Part shown: one piece after another, positions 10,565-22,418 of the stretch
Numbering within the stretch: position 1 is the first letter of the stretch
Layout: every line of letters starts with the position of its first letter
Assembly: GCA_022419385.1 (NCBI GenBank)
Contig: JAJUBI010000004.1
Location: 3,701,286-3,765,285, forward strand
DNA from: Paraconiothyrium sp. Pb-2020
Taxonomy: Eukaryota; Ascomycota; Dothideomycetes; Pleosporales; Didymosphaeriaceae
Direction of reading: 5' to 3'
Length of the DNA: 64,000 bases
Position numbers and translations under genes: made by a program
Notes under the pieces: model-generated
Database searches by the model: none
Told to the model about the DNA's origin: nothing
What the model saw: only the letters and a program-made list of their open reading frames with translations

Positions 10565-11740
10565 TCACTCATCCCGATTTTTTCTCCCGTCACCGTCCAA
10601 AAAGGATTGCAGTTCTTGCTTCCTCCCCTCCAAATACTCGCTGAAAGTCTTCGGCTCTCGTCCAATAAGTTGAAACAGCTCTCCTGGCTCGAAACAGTCC
10701 TGCAGTGTCGCAAACCAAGCTTGTGCGTCTCGCTGCACATTGCCTTCGCGGATCTCTATTGCTGCTTCTGCTTCGTTTACAAACTCCGCTTTGACCTCGA
10801 TGCCCGTTGTCTTGGAAAGGGTTTGTGCGATCTCCGTAAGCGTGAGCGCCTGACTGCCTATATTGATCGTCTGCTTTACCAAAGAAGGGGCGAGGGCATG
10901 TGCGAATGGCGATAGCAGTGCCCGTGCAGCCACAGCCCCGATGTCTTCCGGATGAACGAGCATCATTCGCATGTCGGGCAAGATCGCGCTGCGGAGGATA
11001 GGATTGGATGGAGTGAGGTCTGGCCAGTAATTTGCGTTCGCCGGTGGTAAAAAGTTAGTCATGAACCACGCCGGACGGAGGATGTTCCATGTCTTCCCTT
11101 CCTCCTCCGTTCCAGTACCTCCCCATGTCTTGACCAAACCCTCAATCGACATCTTCGCGCCAAAATACCCCCTCAATAGCTCCCTCGTTATTCCGTCCTC
11201 CACCTTGTTCTCCCCCTCGGTCAACAATTGCGAACGCCTCCTCACCGCCTCGATCCCAGGGCCATCCGCAGTCCGCAGTAAAGTCATTGCCTCAGCATTA
11301 ACCCATCCCGGCTTCTCGCCAATCCTTTCCCACACTTCAGCATCTGCGACACCAATCACAGAGGTATATACGACGTGCCTCACCCTTTGCTCCCTCGCCG
11401 CTCCCAACACACTCATCGCATGCCTTACCTCCTCCTCAGGGTCACCAAACGTCGGGTTCGTGTTCAGAAACACAGCGTCCACAACCTTTCCATCTCCATC
11501 AGGCGCGAGAGCAGAGGCTAAGCTTGTGGGGGAAGAGAAGTTGCCCTTTGTAAGGACGATTGAGGTGTGTGCGTTTGAGAGGCCGAGTAAGGCTAGAGAT
11601 TTTGGGGAGGAGGGATCGCGGACTAGGGCGCGAATCGAGATCGGCAAGGAGAGAGATGCGAGGGCAGAGATCAGAGCGGTGCCTTGGGTGCCGGTTGCGG
11701 ATGTAATGAGTACGGTGGGATGGGAGGGAGAGGTGGACAT
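10565..11740 (-). CDS. NmrA-like NAD(P)-binding reductase
   Basis: This intronless gene encodes 391 residues. It opens with a Rossmann strand and dinucleotide loop, TVLITSATGTQGTAL at 9-23, and continues with HVVYTSVIGVAD and NILRPAWFMTNFLPP, as expected for atypical short-chain dehydrogenases of the NmrA/NAD(P)-binding class. The family includes both redox-sensing regulators and reductases, so the role cannot be fixed. The frame is open for 39 more codons upstream, to 11857, but those read as 5' UTR. The ATG at 11740 starts directly before the Rossmann strand. It is convergent with the methyltransferase. Confidence 0.85.
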   Translation of the reverse strand: MSTSPSHPTVLITSATGTQGTALISALASLSLPISIRALVRDPSSPKSLALLGLSNAHTSIVLTKGNFSSPTSLASALAPDGDGKVVDAVFLNTNPTFGDPEEEVRHAMSVLGAAREQRVRHVVYTSVIGVADAEVWERIGEKPGWVNAEAMTLLRTADGPGIEAVRRRSQLLTEGENKVEDGITRELLRGYFGAKMSIEGLVKTWGGTGTEEEGKTWNILRPAWFMTNFLPPANANYWPDLTPSNPILRSAILPDMRMMLVHPEDIGAVAARALLSPFAHALAPSLVKQTINIGSQALTLTEIAQTLSKTTGIEVKAEFVNEAEAAIEIREGNVQRDAQAWFATLQDCFEPGELFQLIGREPKTFSEYLEGRKQELQSFLDGDGRKNRDE

Positions 11741-12291
11741 GTTTGTGACTGTGAGGTGGGAGGATGGGATGAAGAGGGTGAATTGTGTGGAAGTTGGCAA
11801 GAACGATGGTTTTGAGATAGACAAGAAGGTATGATTACAAATCCAAATCTTGTGCAAATAAAGAATAAAAAGAAGACACTAGAGTCTCGTAGTACGATTC
11901 GGTAAAAGGACTCTGAACGATAGGCTCGGGGTGAGACAAATTGCGGAGGACTTGCGGAGCGCGTTGCGGAGTTGCGGAGGACCATTTGTTTGGCGACAGA
12001 CCCACGTTTTTGGCTATATTATATAATCGGAAAGAGAAATTGATATGCTACCCTCGAGATAATAGCTAGATCTTATCCTTCTCTACTGGGAAATGAGGTG
12101 TCACGGGTGACATCAAGTATGACCAGCGTGGACCCGGAGGATCCGGATCATCTCGCGGTAGAGCTTTACGTGCCTTGGTAGGAACCATCCCCTTCGCAGA
12201 AACACAACCTAGATAACCGTTTTACTCTTTTACCAATATTTTGTAGGATGCTCTTCTGTCCCCTCTCTTATGCCTGGTCTTTCCTGCCCCA
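11741..12291. other. Intergenic region
   Basis: This is the spacer between the 5' end of the NmrA-like gene and the 3' end of the GH2 gene. It holds the NmrA-like promoter. No gene, repeat or RNA was recognised. Confidence 0.5.
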
Positions 12292-14370
12292 TCATGTCCC
12301 TCCCATCTCAACATCCTGCAGACCATTGTAATACTTGATGACACCTTCGACAATGTTCTTGACTTCCTTAGCATCCAACTTCTCCTTCCTATCCAATGTG
12401 TACAAACCATTAACCTCCTGCTCAATATCTGTGAGCTGCGTATACACGAACCCACAAATATGACCACCTTCCACAATCCCCCTCATCATCGTCTCGATCC
12501 TCTTCAACAAATCTTTCGGATCACTCGCGGTGGTATACCCCCAGTCGCGCTCCCCTGTCCCGGTCTGCTGTGCGATATTGATACCGCCAAATTCCGTGCA
12601 TATGATCGGTGCGTCCGGATTATGTTTGGAGCCCTCATCGTTCCGCTGAGGAATCGCTGACAGGAAGACGGACCGATCTGCCTTGGGCGCGAGTATCCCC
12701 TCAATCGTCTTACACGTCTCCGTGAGCTTATTGCCATCGGAATAGTCATGGAAAGTTGTCAGATCCCCCTTCACATGTTCCCAGCCACAATTGTCGTTGA
12801 CTGGTCTCGATGGATCCAAAACCTTTGTCGCGTAGTACAGACTCCTGATGTGATTTCTCTGCTCAACATTTTGCTTCAGATCCGTGTATGCCCATGATTC
12901 GTTGACGGGCGTCCATGCGACTACGGAAGGATGGTTGATGTCTCGTAGGACGGCCTCACGCCATTCTTGGTCGAAGCGCTCTACGTATTGGGAGGAGAAA
13001 GAGTAGGCATTTGCCATCTCGCCCCAGACGAGGAAGCCCAGACGGTCTGCCCAGTAATGGAAGATAGGGTCCTCGACTTTCTGGTGCTTGCGGCACCCGT
13101 TGAAGCCCATTTTCTTGCTGAGCTCAATATCCGCTCTGAGGGCGTCTGCAGAAGGAGGTGTCATGAAAGTTGTAGGCCAGTACCCTTGGTCTAGGAAGAG
13201 AGCTTGGAAGTAAGCTCGATTGTTAAGACGGAAGGCACCGTCATTCCAGGAGATCTTGCGCATACCGACTTTGGTCAATATGGTGTCTATATGAGCGCCG
13301 GATGGGTCGTAAAGGGTGAAGCAGACATCGTAGAGGGTAGGGTGTTCTGGAGACCAAAGGGCTATGTTTTTGAGCCATGCGCGGTGGTTTTTGAGCGGCG
13401 CCATGGAGAGTGTTTCCTGGTCTAATCGTTCGAGCCCAATACCATCTGGAACTCGCATGTCCACTTCGAAAGAGATTGAATCCGACTCCCGCGGTAGCTC
13501 AAATGTCTCCGTGCAGCCGAGAAGCGAATTGCCCAGCTTGACCTGCGCCGACACAGAGTACTTCCACCCAGCCGACCGGTGCAAAATGCACACAGTAGCC
13601 TTGAGCTTCCCGCCCTCGATATCATCGCTGCGCAGCACAGTACCATCACTCGAGTCTCCAATCCTCACCCTCGGCACCACTTCAAGCCACACATTCTGCC
13701 AAATACCCCCGCTCGGCGTATAAAAGATACTTTCCGGCTGCGCACCCCAGTATTGTTTTCCTCGCGGCTGCGTAAGATCGTAGGCAGAGTCATACACCCT
13801 AATTGTGAATCTGTGCTCCCCCTCCTTTTTTGCAAACGCATCCGTAACATCGATCGAGAACGGCACATGTCCGCCTCGATGGCCACCTACGAAATTGCCA
13901 TCAACCCACACCTTGGCTTCGTAATCCACGGCCCCGAATCTCAGGCTCACCTTATCTCCCCTCTCTTTCTGCTCCTTGGTACGGATGTCTTGGGTACTGC
14001 GTTCATACCAGAACACCTCATGCACACCTTTCTCCTCGATGCCTGATGCAGGGCATTGCCACACGTATGGGACTTGGATATCTCTCCTGGAATGCTTGAC
14101 CGCGCCGTCGGATTTAAACACGTTGCCTTTGATGAGGGCTTGCGTGTTGCCTGCGATCTTGGCTGTGATACTCTCTGAGTCCTGGTTCGAAGAGGATGTG
14201 TTGGTTAGTGCAGGGTCGACGAAGACTTCGGAGGGAAGGCCGTGTAAGTGCCAGCCTTGCACGAGACCGACGTCGTTGTCGTCGAAGAGGAAGGACCACG
14301 GGCCGTTTAGGGACTGCCAGTTGAGGGAGGGGCGTTGCCAGTCAGGGCGGGGGTATGAGGTGTCTGCCAT
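12292..14370 (-). CDS. Glycoside hydrolase family 2 protein
   Basis: This uninterrupted gene encodes 692 residues, the usual length for fungal GH2 enzymes of the beta-glucuronidase/beta-galactosidase type. Domains run in order: a jelly-roll sugar-binding domain (about 10-235, LNGPWSFLFDD, then FGAVDYEAKVWVDGNFVGGH), an immunoglobulin-like domain (about 240-375) and a TIM barrel (about 385-685). In the barrel, N490-E491 in WTPVNESW is the expected acid/base, and E593 in CTEFGG is the expected nucleophile. The MGFNGCRKHQKVEDP strand is also conserved. There is no signal peptide, which points to an intracellular enzyme acting on imported oligosaccharides or glycosides. Substrate specificity cannot be read from the sequence. 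Confidence 0.92.
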   Translation of the reverse strand: MADTSYPRPDWQRPSLNWQSLNGPWSFLFDDNDVGLVQGWHLHGLPSEVFVDPALTNTSSSNQDSESITAKIAGNTQALIKGNVFKSDGAVKHSRRDIQVPYVWQCPASGIEEKGVHEVFWYERSTQDIRTKEQKERGDKVSLRFGAVDYEAKVWVDGNFVGGHRGGHVPFSIDVTDAFAKKEGEHRFTIRVYDSAYDLTQPRGKQYWGAQPESIFYTPSGGIWQNVWLEVVPRVRIGDSSDGTVLRSDDIEGGKLKATVCILHRSAGWKYSVSAQVKLGNSLLGCTETFELPRESDSISFEVDMRVPDGIGLERLDQETLSMAPLKNHRAWLKNIALWSPEHPTLYDVCFTLYDPSGAHIDTILTKVGMRKISWNDGAFRLNNRAYFQALFLDQGYWPTTFMTPPSADALRADIELSKKMGFNGCRKHQKVEDPIFHYWADRLGFLVWGEMANAYSFSSQYVERFDQEWREAVLRDINHPSVVAWTPVNESWAYTDLKQNVEQRNHIRSLYYATKVLDPSRPVNDNCGWEHVKGDLTTFHDYSDGNKLTETCKTIEGILAPKADRSVFLSAIPQRNDEGSKHNPDAPIICTEFGGINIAQQTGTGERDWGYTTASDPKDLLKRIETMMRGIVEGGHICGFVYTQLTDIEQEVNGLYTLDRKEKLDAKEVKNIVEGVIKYYNGLQDVEMGGT

Positions 14371-14978
14371 GATTGGTTTGTTGTGTCGTTATTATAGGTA
14401 GAAGTACAACTGTTGTTTTGAAAGTGTTGGAGGGGTGGAGGGGCGTCCGACCGTTTTGCCCTGCATGATGGAGAATCCGTAGTGCAGGTATTGTGGAGAA
14501 TGATCGTCCAAGATGGGTCGACCGGTCGGCTTACTTCAGTAGCGTTGGCGTTGACGTAGCCCCGCACTACATATTACCGTTCCGAACGTAGGGCTGATTA
14601 TACACATTCGAACACATGATAGCGTATTAGCGAGATGTCACAAAGCTAGACTCTATCAATATCTTCCTGATTATTAGATTGCGGCGATTGCATAGCTGAA
14701 TAGAACGTGGATGAATTGTAGGACAACGCCATGGTATGCTATGCACGTTGCTACCAAAGTATCCAAATCGTGAATGGAAGAATAACAACGATGCGCCATG
14801 CATCGTGGCCCTGGTACTCCGATCCTCCTATTGTACATGTCTTTCGTTTATCGAAGTTGAACGTTACTTCGCTTAAAAGCCGGATTAGTGCATTACAACC
14901 TCCCACTGGCTTCTTAAGAATGCTATTGGCAGAACCCAACAGCGATACAAGACTCTTCCACATACGTCCTACATCAGA
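14371..14978. other. Intergenic region
   Basis: The spacer holds the GH2 promoter and the KEI1 3' flank. Only short frames without domains were seen. Confidence 0.55.
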
Positions 14979-16051
14979 TCACCGTACCTCTTGCAAATCA
15001 GCAAGCTGTGGGGGCCTCATTTCCCTCGGCGGAGCGGGTGGACCAGTCCCACTTCTTCTCCTGCGCTCTCGTTCGCCCAAGCCTATTGGCTCTCCCGCCG
15101 ATGCGCCCTTCCTGTTGAACTTGCCACCAACACCACGCATCCACGATTCATCCTCTTCCGCGCTCGATCCAAGCCAGTACAGGGGCGCGCCGCTCAACAT
15201 GATCCTTCCAAGCTTACCCTTCCAGCCATAGCCTGCCTCTTTGCCTTCTTGGAAGGGGTTCTCCGCAAGGTTCTGGGAGGTTTGGGGAGTGTCGTTGTTG
15301 TACCAACCAGCGGTGGACGCATTAGCAGCGATGTGTTGACGCAGGCACTGGCGCGCAAACGCGAGCATCACGAAGACAAAGTAGACGCGGAGCGCCCAGA
15401 AGCCTGCGATGAGCGAAATGCTCATTATGCTGCTGGTCTGGAAGACGGCGCCACCGAGTCCTGGGGCCGATCCGGGCGTACCTTGTCCAACAGCCACGGC
15501 ATCCTGGCCAGCCTTTAGTCCTCCAGCGGGTTCTGCAACAACGTTAACCTCGCTGACGTTGAATTTCGGGTTTGTGAAGCCTGCGTTTTCTGGAATGCCG
15601 GGTGCAATCGAGTTGTCGCTGCCGTCGGGGTGATTCGCGAGGGTGTAGAACCAGATAAAACCGAAGAAGGCGGTATAGAGCGCATTGACCACAGAGTCGA
15701 GCGCGTACAGGTGCGCGAGCAGGAGGCTTTCGAAGGACGACTGTAGGCGGATATGCTTGTAGAGATAGACGGTTGCGACGAGCACGATGGTCGAGTAGAG
15801 GTACATAGACAGCTGCCATCCATCGATGGCGGCGCCTGTCAGGAGAGCGAGCAGCCCATATAATCCGGAGACCTTGTTGATGACCTGAAGATAGGTGATT
15901 ATTTCCGCGCCAGTTCGTAGCGACATTTTTTGAAAGAAGTTCTAGTATATGTTAGTGCTGTATGACCTCGGGCGGTAATCGCGTGAACAAAGTCTGGGTC
16001 CCATTTTCTTACTTTTGGCCGGGGGAGCTCAAAGAGCTGTGAGGACGCCAT
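14979..16051 (-). CDS. KEI1: Inositol phosphorylceramide synthase regulatory subunit
   Basis: Two exons, 16051..16013 and 15941..14979 on the minus strand, join in phase 0 to 333 residues. The intron has a GTAAGA donor, a CACTAAC branch site and a TAG acceptor. The short first exon gives MASSQLFELPRPK, and the second continues NFFQKMSLRTGAEIITYLQ, the signature start of Golgi Kei1 proteins. Four hydrophobic segments follow (about 30-55, 58-78, 92-115 and 185-215), with a lumenal loop containing GFTNPKFNVSEVNVVAEPA between the third and fourth. Kei1 binds the IPC synthase Aur1 in the Golgi and is needed for complex sphingolipid synthesis. The C-terminal tail is basic and proline-rich. Confidence 0.9.
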
Positions 16052-16620
16052 CGCGGCGATAGACCGAGCTTCGCGATCGCGAAGCCTTTGGTTATCAGGG
16101 TTGTCGAGAAGGTAAGTATATTGTGTCGAGACTGGTGCGTGGTGTTGTGGGTTGCGGTGGTGGGACTGCGACGAGGGAGAGCTCGGGGTTGGTGACGACG
16201 GGCGCTTCGGAAGCACCGGCTCTCTGGATTTGCCCACGCTCATTTCACTAATCTTTTTGGAGACAAGCTTCACGTGTAGGTCACGATTCACCCCTAAACG
16301 CCCTGACGTGCTTAGGAGCACTTGCCGTCTTCTTGCAAATCGTCCGAATGATTCGTTGCAGCCTGGGAAATAGATTCTGGATGTCGCATCACCGCCACCA
16401 TGACGTACAGCCAAGCTTCACGCCATAAAGCTGCTTATACTTGCTGATGTTTCGAACGGAAAGATGTAATTTAGATTTCATGATATTATATTCTATATGC
16501 AAATGCCCTTGTCAATCCGCCTGACATAGTGTACAATGTAACATGGTATCTACAACGCCGGGATGCTCCCATGTATGCGCCTCTTTCATGCTGTATAGTA
16601 CATGCATAATACAGAACTTA
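16052..16620. other. Intergenic region
   Basis: The spacer holds the KEI1 promoter and the SUV3 3' flank. The KEI1 frame stays open upstream to 16414, but the Ser/Pro/His-rich text there looks like untranslated leader. Confidence 0.5.
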
Positions 16621-19142
16621 TCACGGCCTCGCCTGCGCTGCATCCGGTGCATCAACAGCCGGAGCTGTCTGGCCTTGACGGTTGTCAGAAGCCTTCCATG
16701 TCGACTGCATACGCTGCTGCCCCACTGTCGTGGTGGACTCCAAATCATCAAGCTCCTCCGGATGATACTCGCCCTCGTCGTCCACCGGAGCTTCAGAGTC
16801 AGCGAATGATCTCTTGTCACTGATAATCTGACGTGCCTCTTCCGGCAGATTAATTTCGAAGGCTTCCCTCTCCTGCGCAATCGTTTCTTCTTGTTTTTGT
16901 AGTTCGCGCATAGCCTCCTGTCGTTTCTGTCTGCGCTTCTCTCTAATACCCGACCACGAGAACTGCATCAGCGTGCGCTCGATAGCGTCTTCAGTGATTT
17001 GCTTCACATGGTTGGCTAATTTTCGAGTGGTGAAAACATGTGGGAAGCGGTAGCTAAGCCACAGGTACGCCACGATCATCTTGTGTAGCTCCTCCAGACT
17101 GTACAGGTATTTGCGTTCGGCGGTGGGTTCCTGGTCTAGAACTTCGATAGGAAGATTGGGTAGATCAAGGAGCTCACCGGATTTGTTGTCTGCGATACAC
17201 TCGGCGAGTGTGCGGAGGAAGTTGCGTTCTCCCTCGTCCCGCATGTTTGATGGAGTCGCACAAATGACGAGACGGTCTGCAATGGATAGATTCTTTACTG
17301 TGTGAATAACGTCTGCTACCGCAAGCTTTTCTTTCAGGGCACAGAGGTGGAAGCGTGGGTGGACGGTAGAGATCTCGTGGAGGCGAAGCATGATGTAGCT
17401 GAAAGGCGTACCGGGAGGGAAGTAGCTGGCAAAGCGTTCTACGATCAGTGCCGGAGGGGAGAGGCCTGCTGTTTCGATCGGCTCAGGCTCACGATTCATA
17501 GCCGATGCGAGGTAGTCGAAGTCCATGCGGTCCAATGTAGTGACATATCCCACAGCTGCGGGTGACGCAACGGCTTTCTCCTCCACGACGTCTCCCTTTA
17601 CATCGTCTAAACCTATCACTGGGTCAACTGCGGAGTCCGACCCAGAACTCGTGTCCGCGGTAATAGCTTGGTGTGCAGAGCGGTATCGCCCAGCACGGCC
17701 GCCAATCTGCTTGACTTCGGAGATCTTTAGTGGTGTTAAGCGCGAACCGTCGTTCTTCATGGTAGACTCGAAGATGACGCGTTTGATGCTCAAATTCAGC
17801 CCCATGCCTATGGCATCACTGGCCACCAAGAAATCGTAGTCGTTGTCCGGATCGTTGAAAAGGCGAGCTTGCTGGGCTCTTGTTTCGGGCGGCAGACTGC
17901 CGTAGACGATGGCGCATTTTCTTCCTGTCTTCGTCTCCACCTCTTTCCGCAGCGCATGAAGACCCAGTACAGAGAAGCCAACAATACAGTCGCCCTTCTC
18001 GAGATTGTCCAGGTTGCCTTTCAAGCTGTTTTGGGCTACTTTGAGTGGAGTCAGGCGCTCATATTCGTGGACCTCTACTTTGTCGCCCACGAGGGCACAC
18101 AACTCCTTGATGATGGGTACTGTCCGTGCTTCGCCGCAGAGATGGACCTCGCGTGCTTGAACACCCAGAAATGCTGATGTCCACGCCCATCCCCGCTGGT
18201 TATGGTTAATCATCTGGATCTCGTCAATGACGGCGACATCGAGCGCTGTGTTGAGCGGAGCCATCTCGACTGTGCAGCTCCACATCCTCACATCGCCATC
18301 GGGCAAGCGCTGTTCTTCTCCCGTCACCAATGCGCAGGCCTTTCCTTTTGCATTCAAGCGCGTATAGACTTCGTGAGCGAGCAGTCGAAGCGGGCCCAGG
18401 TATATGCCACGATCCGCCTCTTCTAGTCGCTTAAGCGCGTGGTAGGTCTTCCCTGAATTCGTTGGGCCGACGTGGAGATGTACTGTCCGCGGGATCTCTC
18501 TCGTTGCGGGATACCACTCGGCAGGGTATCGAAGGTCGGCCACTTGCTTCTGGTTTTCCTGCTCGGCCTTTGTAAAGCGTCCGCCGTAGACTTGGGCATA
18601 GAACAAGTACCGTAGTCGGTCCTCCAAGGCCTTTTTCTTGTTGTATTGGGACACGCCTCGTGCAAGGTTGATCAAGTCGGGCGATGCTTGTTTGATCCAA
18701 AGACTTATGGAGCGCTCGAAGGTCTCCCATTCATTGTCGAAGGTCCCGCGGTCCATATGCAGGCTCCGGAGGAAATCGGGCTCGGTGAGGGCGGTCCTCA
18801 GCTTCTCCATCTGGATGCGCACCGTCTGGAAGAAGTCTGGATTGCTTGAACGGCCATCTTTGTTGAGAGGATTGATATAATTCTGTTGCCGTTAGTACAT
18901 GCGCGTGAGCAACGACTAGGCCTCTCTACCCTTCCTCTGTAGTCCCGTCGGTCATGTTGTTCTCTTGATATACGGACGTATGAACCTTTTTCTTTTCTAC
19001 GCAGTTTTCTTTCTTCTCCTCCCGTAGTAACGCGATGGGCGACCTGTGTGTGTGGAAGGAAGCGTTGCGGCTGCAGGCGCGTTCGGGCGGCGAATTCGCA
19101 GAAGAGACACAGCGAGGTGCGCCGAGGAGGCAGCGTAGGCAT
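16621..19142 (-). CDS. SUV3: Mitochondrial ATP-dependent RNA helicase SUV3
   Basis: Exons 19142..18930 and 18882..16621 join in phase 0 to 824 residues. The 47-nt intron has GTAGAG...CAG ends and a TACTAAC branch site. Residues 1-70 are rich in Arg and poor in acids, as in a mitochondrial presequence. The helicase core has Walker A GPTNSGKT (about 210-217), the DEIQ Walker B motif (about 291-294), SAT-like and VASDAIGMGLNLSIKRVIF motifs, and QIGGRAGRY as motif VI. The SUV3 C-terminal domain and an acidic, Gln-rich tail follow. Suv3 is the helicase of the mitochondrial RNA degradosome, working with the Dss1 exonuclease in intron and RNA turnover. It is divergent from SEC1, 352 bp apart. Confidence 0.93.
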
Positions 19143-19494
19143 TCCAGTTGGATGAGAGGAAAACTACCAATGGCTTCGGCGAACGACGCGCATTCGAGAA
19201 TGAACAGCAATGCGCGCGTTGTTTGACTCCCAGAACGTCGACGACGATGCCAGAAAAATGTCGAAGCTAGAGCCAAGCACATCAGCCGGGGTATCGCCCT
19301 CCGCCGACCACCTCGAGACACGACAGCCTCCACGACGCTCCAGAGCGACCCTTCACTCTTTGCACCCTTCTTGCGCTGCCGCCCTCTCGATTGTTTACGC
19401 CGCGCACTCTGTACACTCTTTCTGCAGCTCTTCCAGCCCCCGAACGTCTCGTAATTGGGCGGGCAGCAGCTGTCGCAACCCCGCCATCGTTGTC
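19143..19494. promoter_or_regulatory. Shared intergenic region of SUV3 and SEC1
   Basis: The two start codons lie 352 bp apart and point away from each other, so this spacer must hold both promoters. No specific factor site was recognised. Confidence 0.5.
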
Positions 19495-21936
19495 ATGGGT
19501 GTCTCACTCATTGACATCCAGCGGGACTGTACGACGCCCTCAACCCAAGACATACTTGCACTACTAACGCGCGCCTCGTAGTAATCCTCAACACCATCCG
19601 CAACACCACCCGTGGAGACGTATGCGCCCAACCCCTTTTGCGCGCGCAATGCTGATTCCCCACAGTGGAAGGTCCTAATCACAGACGAAGAGAGCCGCAA
19701 GCTTATCGACAATGTGGTCAAAGAAGATGACATTCTCGATTCCAATATTACTAGTACGCTCGGGCTCGACTGCCAAGGGCAAGTGCTGAAGGATAATAGA
19801 CATCGAGCGCATCGAAGACAGGCGCCAGGCGCAGCCGATACCGATACCGACGCTGTTTACTTCCTCACTCCGAAACCACATATAATAGACTGCATCATGG
19901 CAGACTTCGAACGCCGAAGATACAAAGGCGCATTCCTGATATGGACCACCCGTATGATGGCACCGTAACATAGCTGTGGGAGACGCATTGACTGGGAACA
20001 GTGCCCGCGGGTCCCCTTAGAGAGCGCTTGGAACGCTCCCAGATGGCCCAACAGCAGATTCGCTCTTTCAAGGTCCTGCATCTAGACTTCCACCCGCGCG
20101 AGTCGCATCTTGTGACTTTCAAAAATCCTTGGAGTTTCCCCATACTCTTTCACCCAGAATGCAACAATCTCGTCAGGCACCATATGGAGGAAGTGGCCGA
20201 GAAGGTAAGACTTCCACAAATATTGCACATATAATACTTATACACATGTAGATTGTTGGGGTCTGTGTCGCGCTGGGCGAGTACCCCATCATTCGCTATT
20301 ACCGACCTCGTGTCCCAACCCATGAAGCCAGCGTTCTCTGCTCACACCTGGCTAAGTTCGCCCAAGAGAAGCTCGACATGTACGCGCAATTCAACCCTGA
20401 CTTTCCGCCGCCATCAAACCGCCCTCGCGGTGTTCTTTACATTACCGACCGCTCTATGGATCTCTTTGCACCGCTTCTTCACGAGTTCACGTATCAGGCA
20501 ATGGTACACGACCTGCTACGTCTGCAAGAGGGGGATAAGGTCGTATATAGGACTACCATCGCCGATGAGAATGGAGAAGAGGAGAAGGATATGGAGATCA
20601 GTGACAAAGACAAGATCTGGGTCGAGTACCGCCACCGACACATGAAGGACACCATTGACAGATTGATCTCTGACTTTCAGAAGTTCATCGCCGACAACCC
20701 CCACTTCACAAACCAGGATGCAGCGAATGCTGGGGGAATGAACGGTCTGAACGCGATCAAGGATATGATGGCTGGTCTTCCTCAATTTCAACAGACAAAG
20801 GAGGCTTACTCGCTCAACATCAGCATGGCACAAGAATGTATGGAGATTTTTCAGAAACAAAAGCTCCCCGATTTGGCCTCGGTGGAACAAGTGAGTAGTT
20901 TCAAGTCAATTGTTTGTTGCACGCTAATACTTCACAGTGTCTCGCTACTGGACTTGACGAAGATTACAAGAAAGCTAAGAACATGGCTGACCAAGTTATC
21001 CGCACTTTGGACGAAGATGCAGTTACACCGGGTGACCGACTTCGTTTGATTGCGCTTTACGTTTTGTACCGCGATGGAATTCTCCCAGTTGATCTTACGA
21101 GGCTACTTCTCCATGCACAGTTGCCTCCGCAAGATGGCGACGTTGTTAGAAATCTTGATTTTCTAGGTGGACATGTAGCCCGAGGCTTGAAAGACAAGCG
21201 CGAACCAAGTCCCCCTTTGTTTCCGCGCAAGACTATTGCTCCTGCCAACGGGGAGGAGTACGCCCTGTCTCGCTACGAACCTGTTCTCAAAGAGGTCCTA
21301 GAAGAGCATGTCCTCGGCCGCGTTCCTCAGGATATCTTTCCGTATACCAAAGGAAGTCCCGAGGATTCTGGCATGACCGAACTTGCACCTGCATCCTCCT
21401 TACGCTCCGCAAAGCCTACATGGGCGAAATCAAAATTGTCAAGTGTGGAGCCCCGCCAACGCATCATTGTCTTCATGGCTGGTGGAGCAACATATTCAGA
21501 GGCACGCGCGTGCTACGAGATGTCTGAGAAGACATCGCGAGATGTTTTCCTTGTCACGTCGCACATGATGAATCCTGGCCTCTATCTCCGACAAATAGGT
21601 GACCTTAGCCAGAGTCGCCGAAACCTACGGTTACCGATGGACCAACCTCCACCAAAAGCACCGGCGCATTTGTTTGAGAAGCCAGAGCCTCCCAAGCCGG
21701 CACCGCCCCCGGCAAATGCCAAGCCTGGCGTCGCCGGCTCGAGACCCAACATTCCGGGCGGTCTTCCCTCGCGGCCTGGTGGTGGTGCGCCGCCCACCGC
21801 TGGTATGGCGAATATGACGCTGAACGCCCGGCCGCAAGGACAGCGTACGCCGCCGCCGGCTCCGCCAGGGAAACATGGAAAGGAAGAAAAGGAGAAGAAG
21901 AAAAAGAAGCATCATTTCTTCAGCTCGTCGAAATGA
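19495..21936 (+). CDS. SEC1: Sec1/Munc18-family exocytosis protein, one frame break
   Basis: Seven exons: 19495..19528, 19582..19619, 19666..19753, 19800..19951, 20002..20204, 20252..20890 and 20938..21936. All six introns have GT-AG ends and all phases agree except inside exon 4. There NIERIEDRRQAQP and DTDTDAVYFLTPKPHIIDC, both conserved in Sec1/Munc18 proteins, lie in adjacent frames. One base is missing near 19836. With that base the protein is about 717 residues, normal for fungal Sec1. Other conserved parts include FHPRESHLVTFKNPWSFP, RGVLYITDRSMDLFAPLLHEFTYQ and RQRIIVFMAGGATYSEAR. Sec1 binds plasma-membrane syntaxin/SNARE complexes and drives secretory vesicle fusion. The C-terminal tail of about 100 residues is Pro/Gly-rich and ends in a lysine cluster. 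Confidence 0.9.
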
Positions 21937-22418
21937 TAGATTACCATGGGCGCATTCTAGTACTGTTGCTCAGCTTTTATGAGGGCTTCGGCTTGCTTCG
22001 CTCGCAAGTGTTCTGGTTTTTTAGCGTTGCATGATTGAGCATTTGCAAAAGGGACGGAGTGTACGGCGCACGGCGTTGAAGAAGTAGTGCAATTATTTCT
22101 GTAAGCTGTCTATGCCACCACTGGTTGGTGCTAGATGTCTGGGGGATAGGGCTGCATGTAGATGTTTGAACGTACGTTTTGCATCATATATGTAACCATC
22201 GGATACCCTACAACGGGATGATGAATTATACAAGCCTTGTGCACGTACCTTTGTAGTGCGGCCGCGAGTTACTGCCCCTTCCACTTCCACCCTGTGTTTC
22301 ACTCGGACGCTCAATCATCATCTCCCGAGTTTTTCCCCCGTTCATCATCTCGTCCGTATACCGCCACCTCGTGCTACAGCAAGTTGGTCGACAAACGCTC
22401 ACCCCCTCGATATCGACC
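21937..22418. other. Convergent 3' intergenic region
   Basis: SEC1 and DIB1 transcripts converge here, so the stretch holds two 3' UTRs. No gene or hairpin terminator was seen. Confidence 0.5.

Noticed and set aside
11061..11834. 257-codon plus-strand frame
   Set aside because: It is the complement of the NmrA-like gene. Its Ser/Pro/Thr-rich text has no domain.
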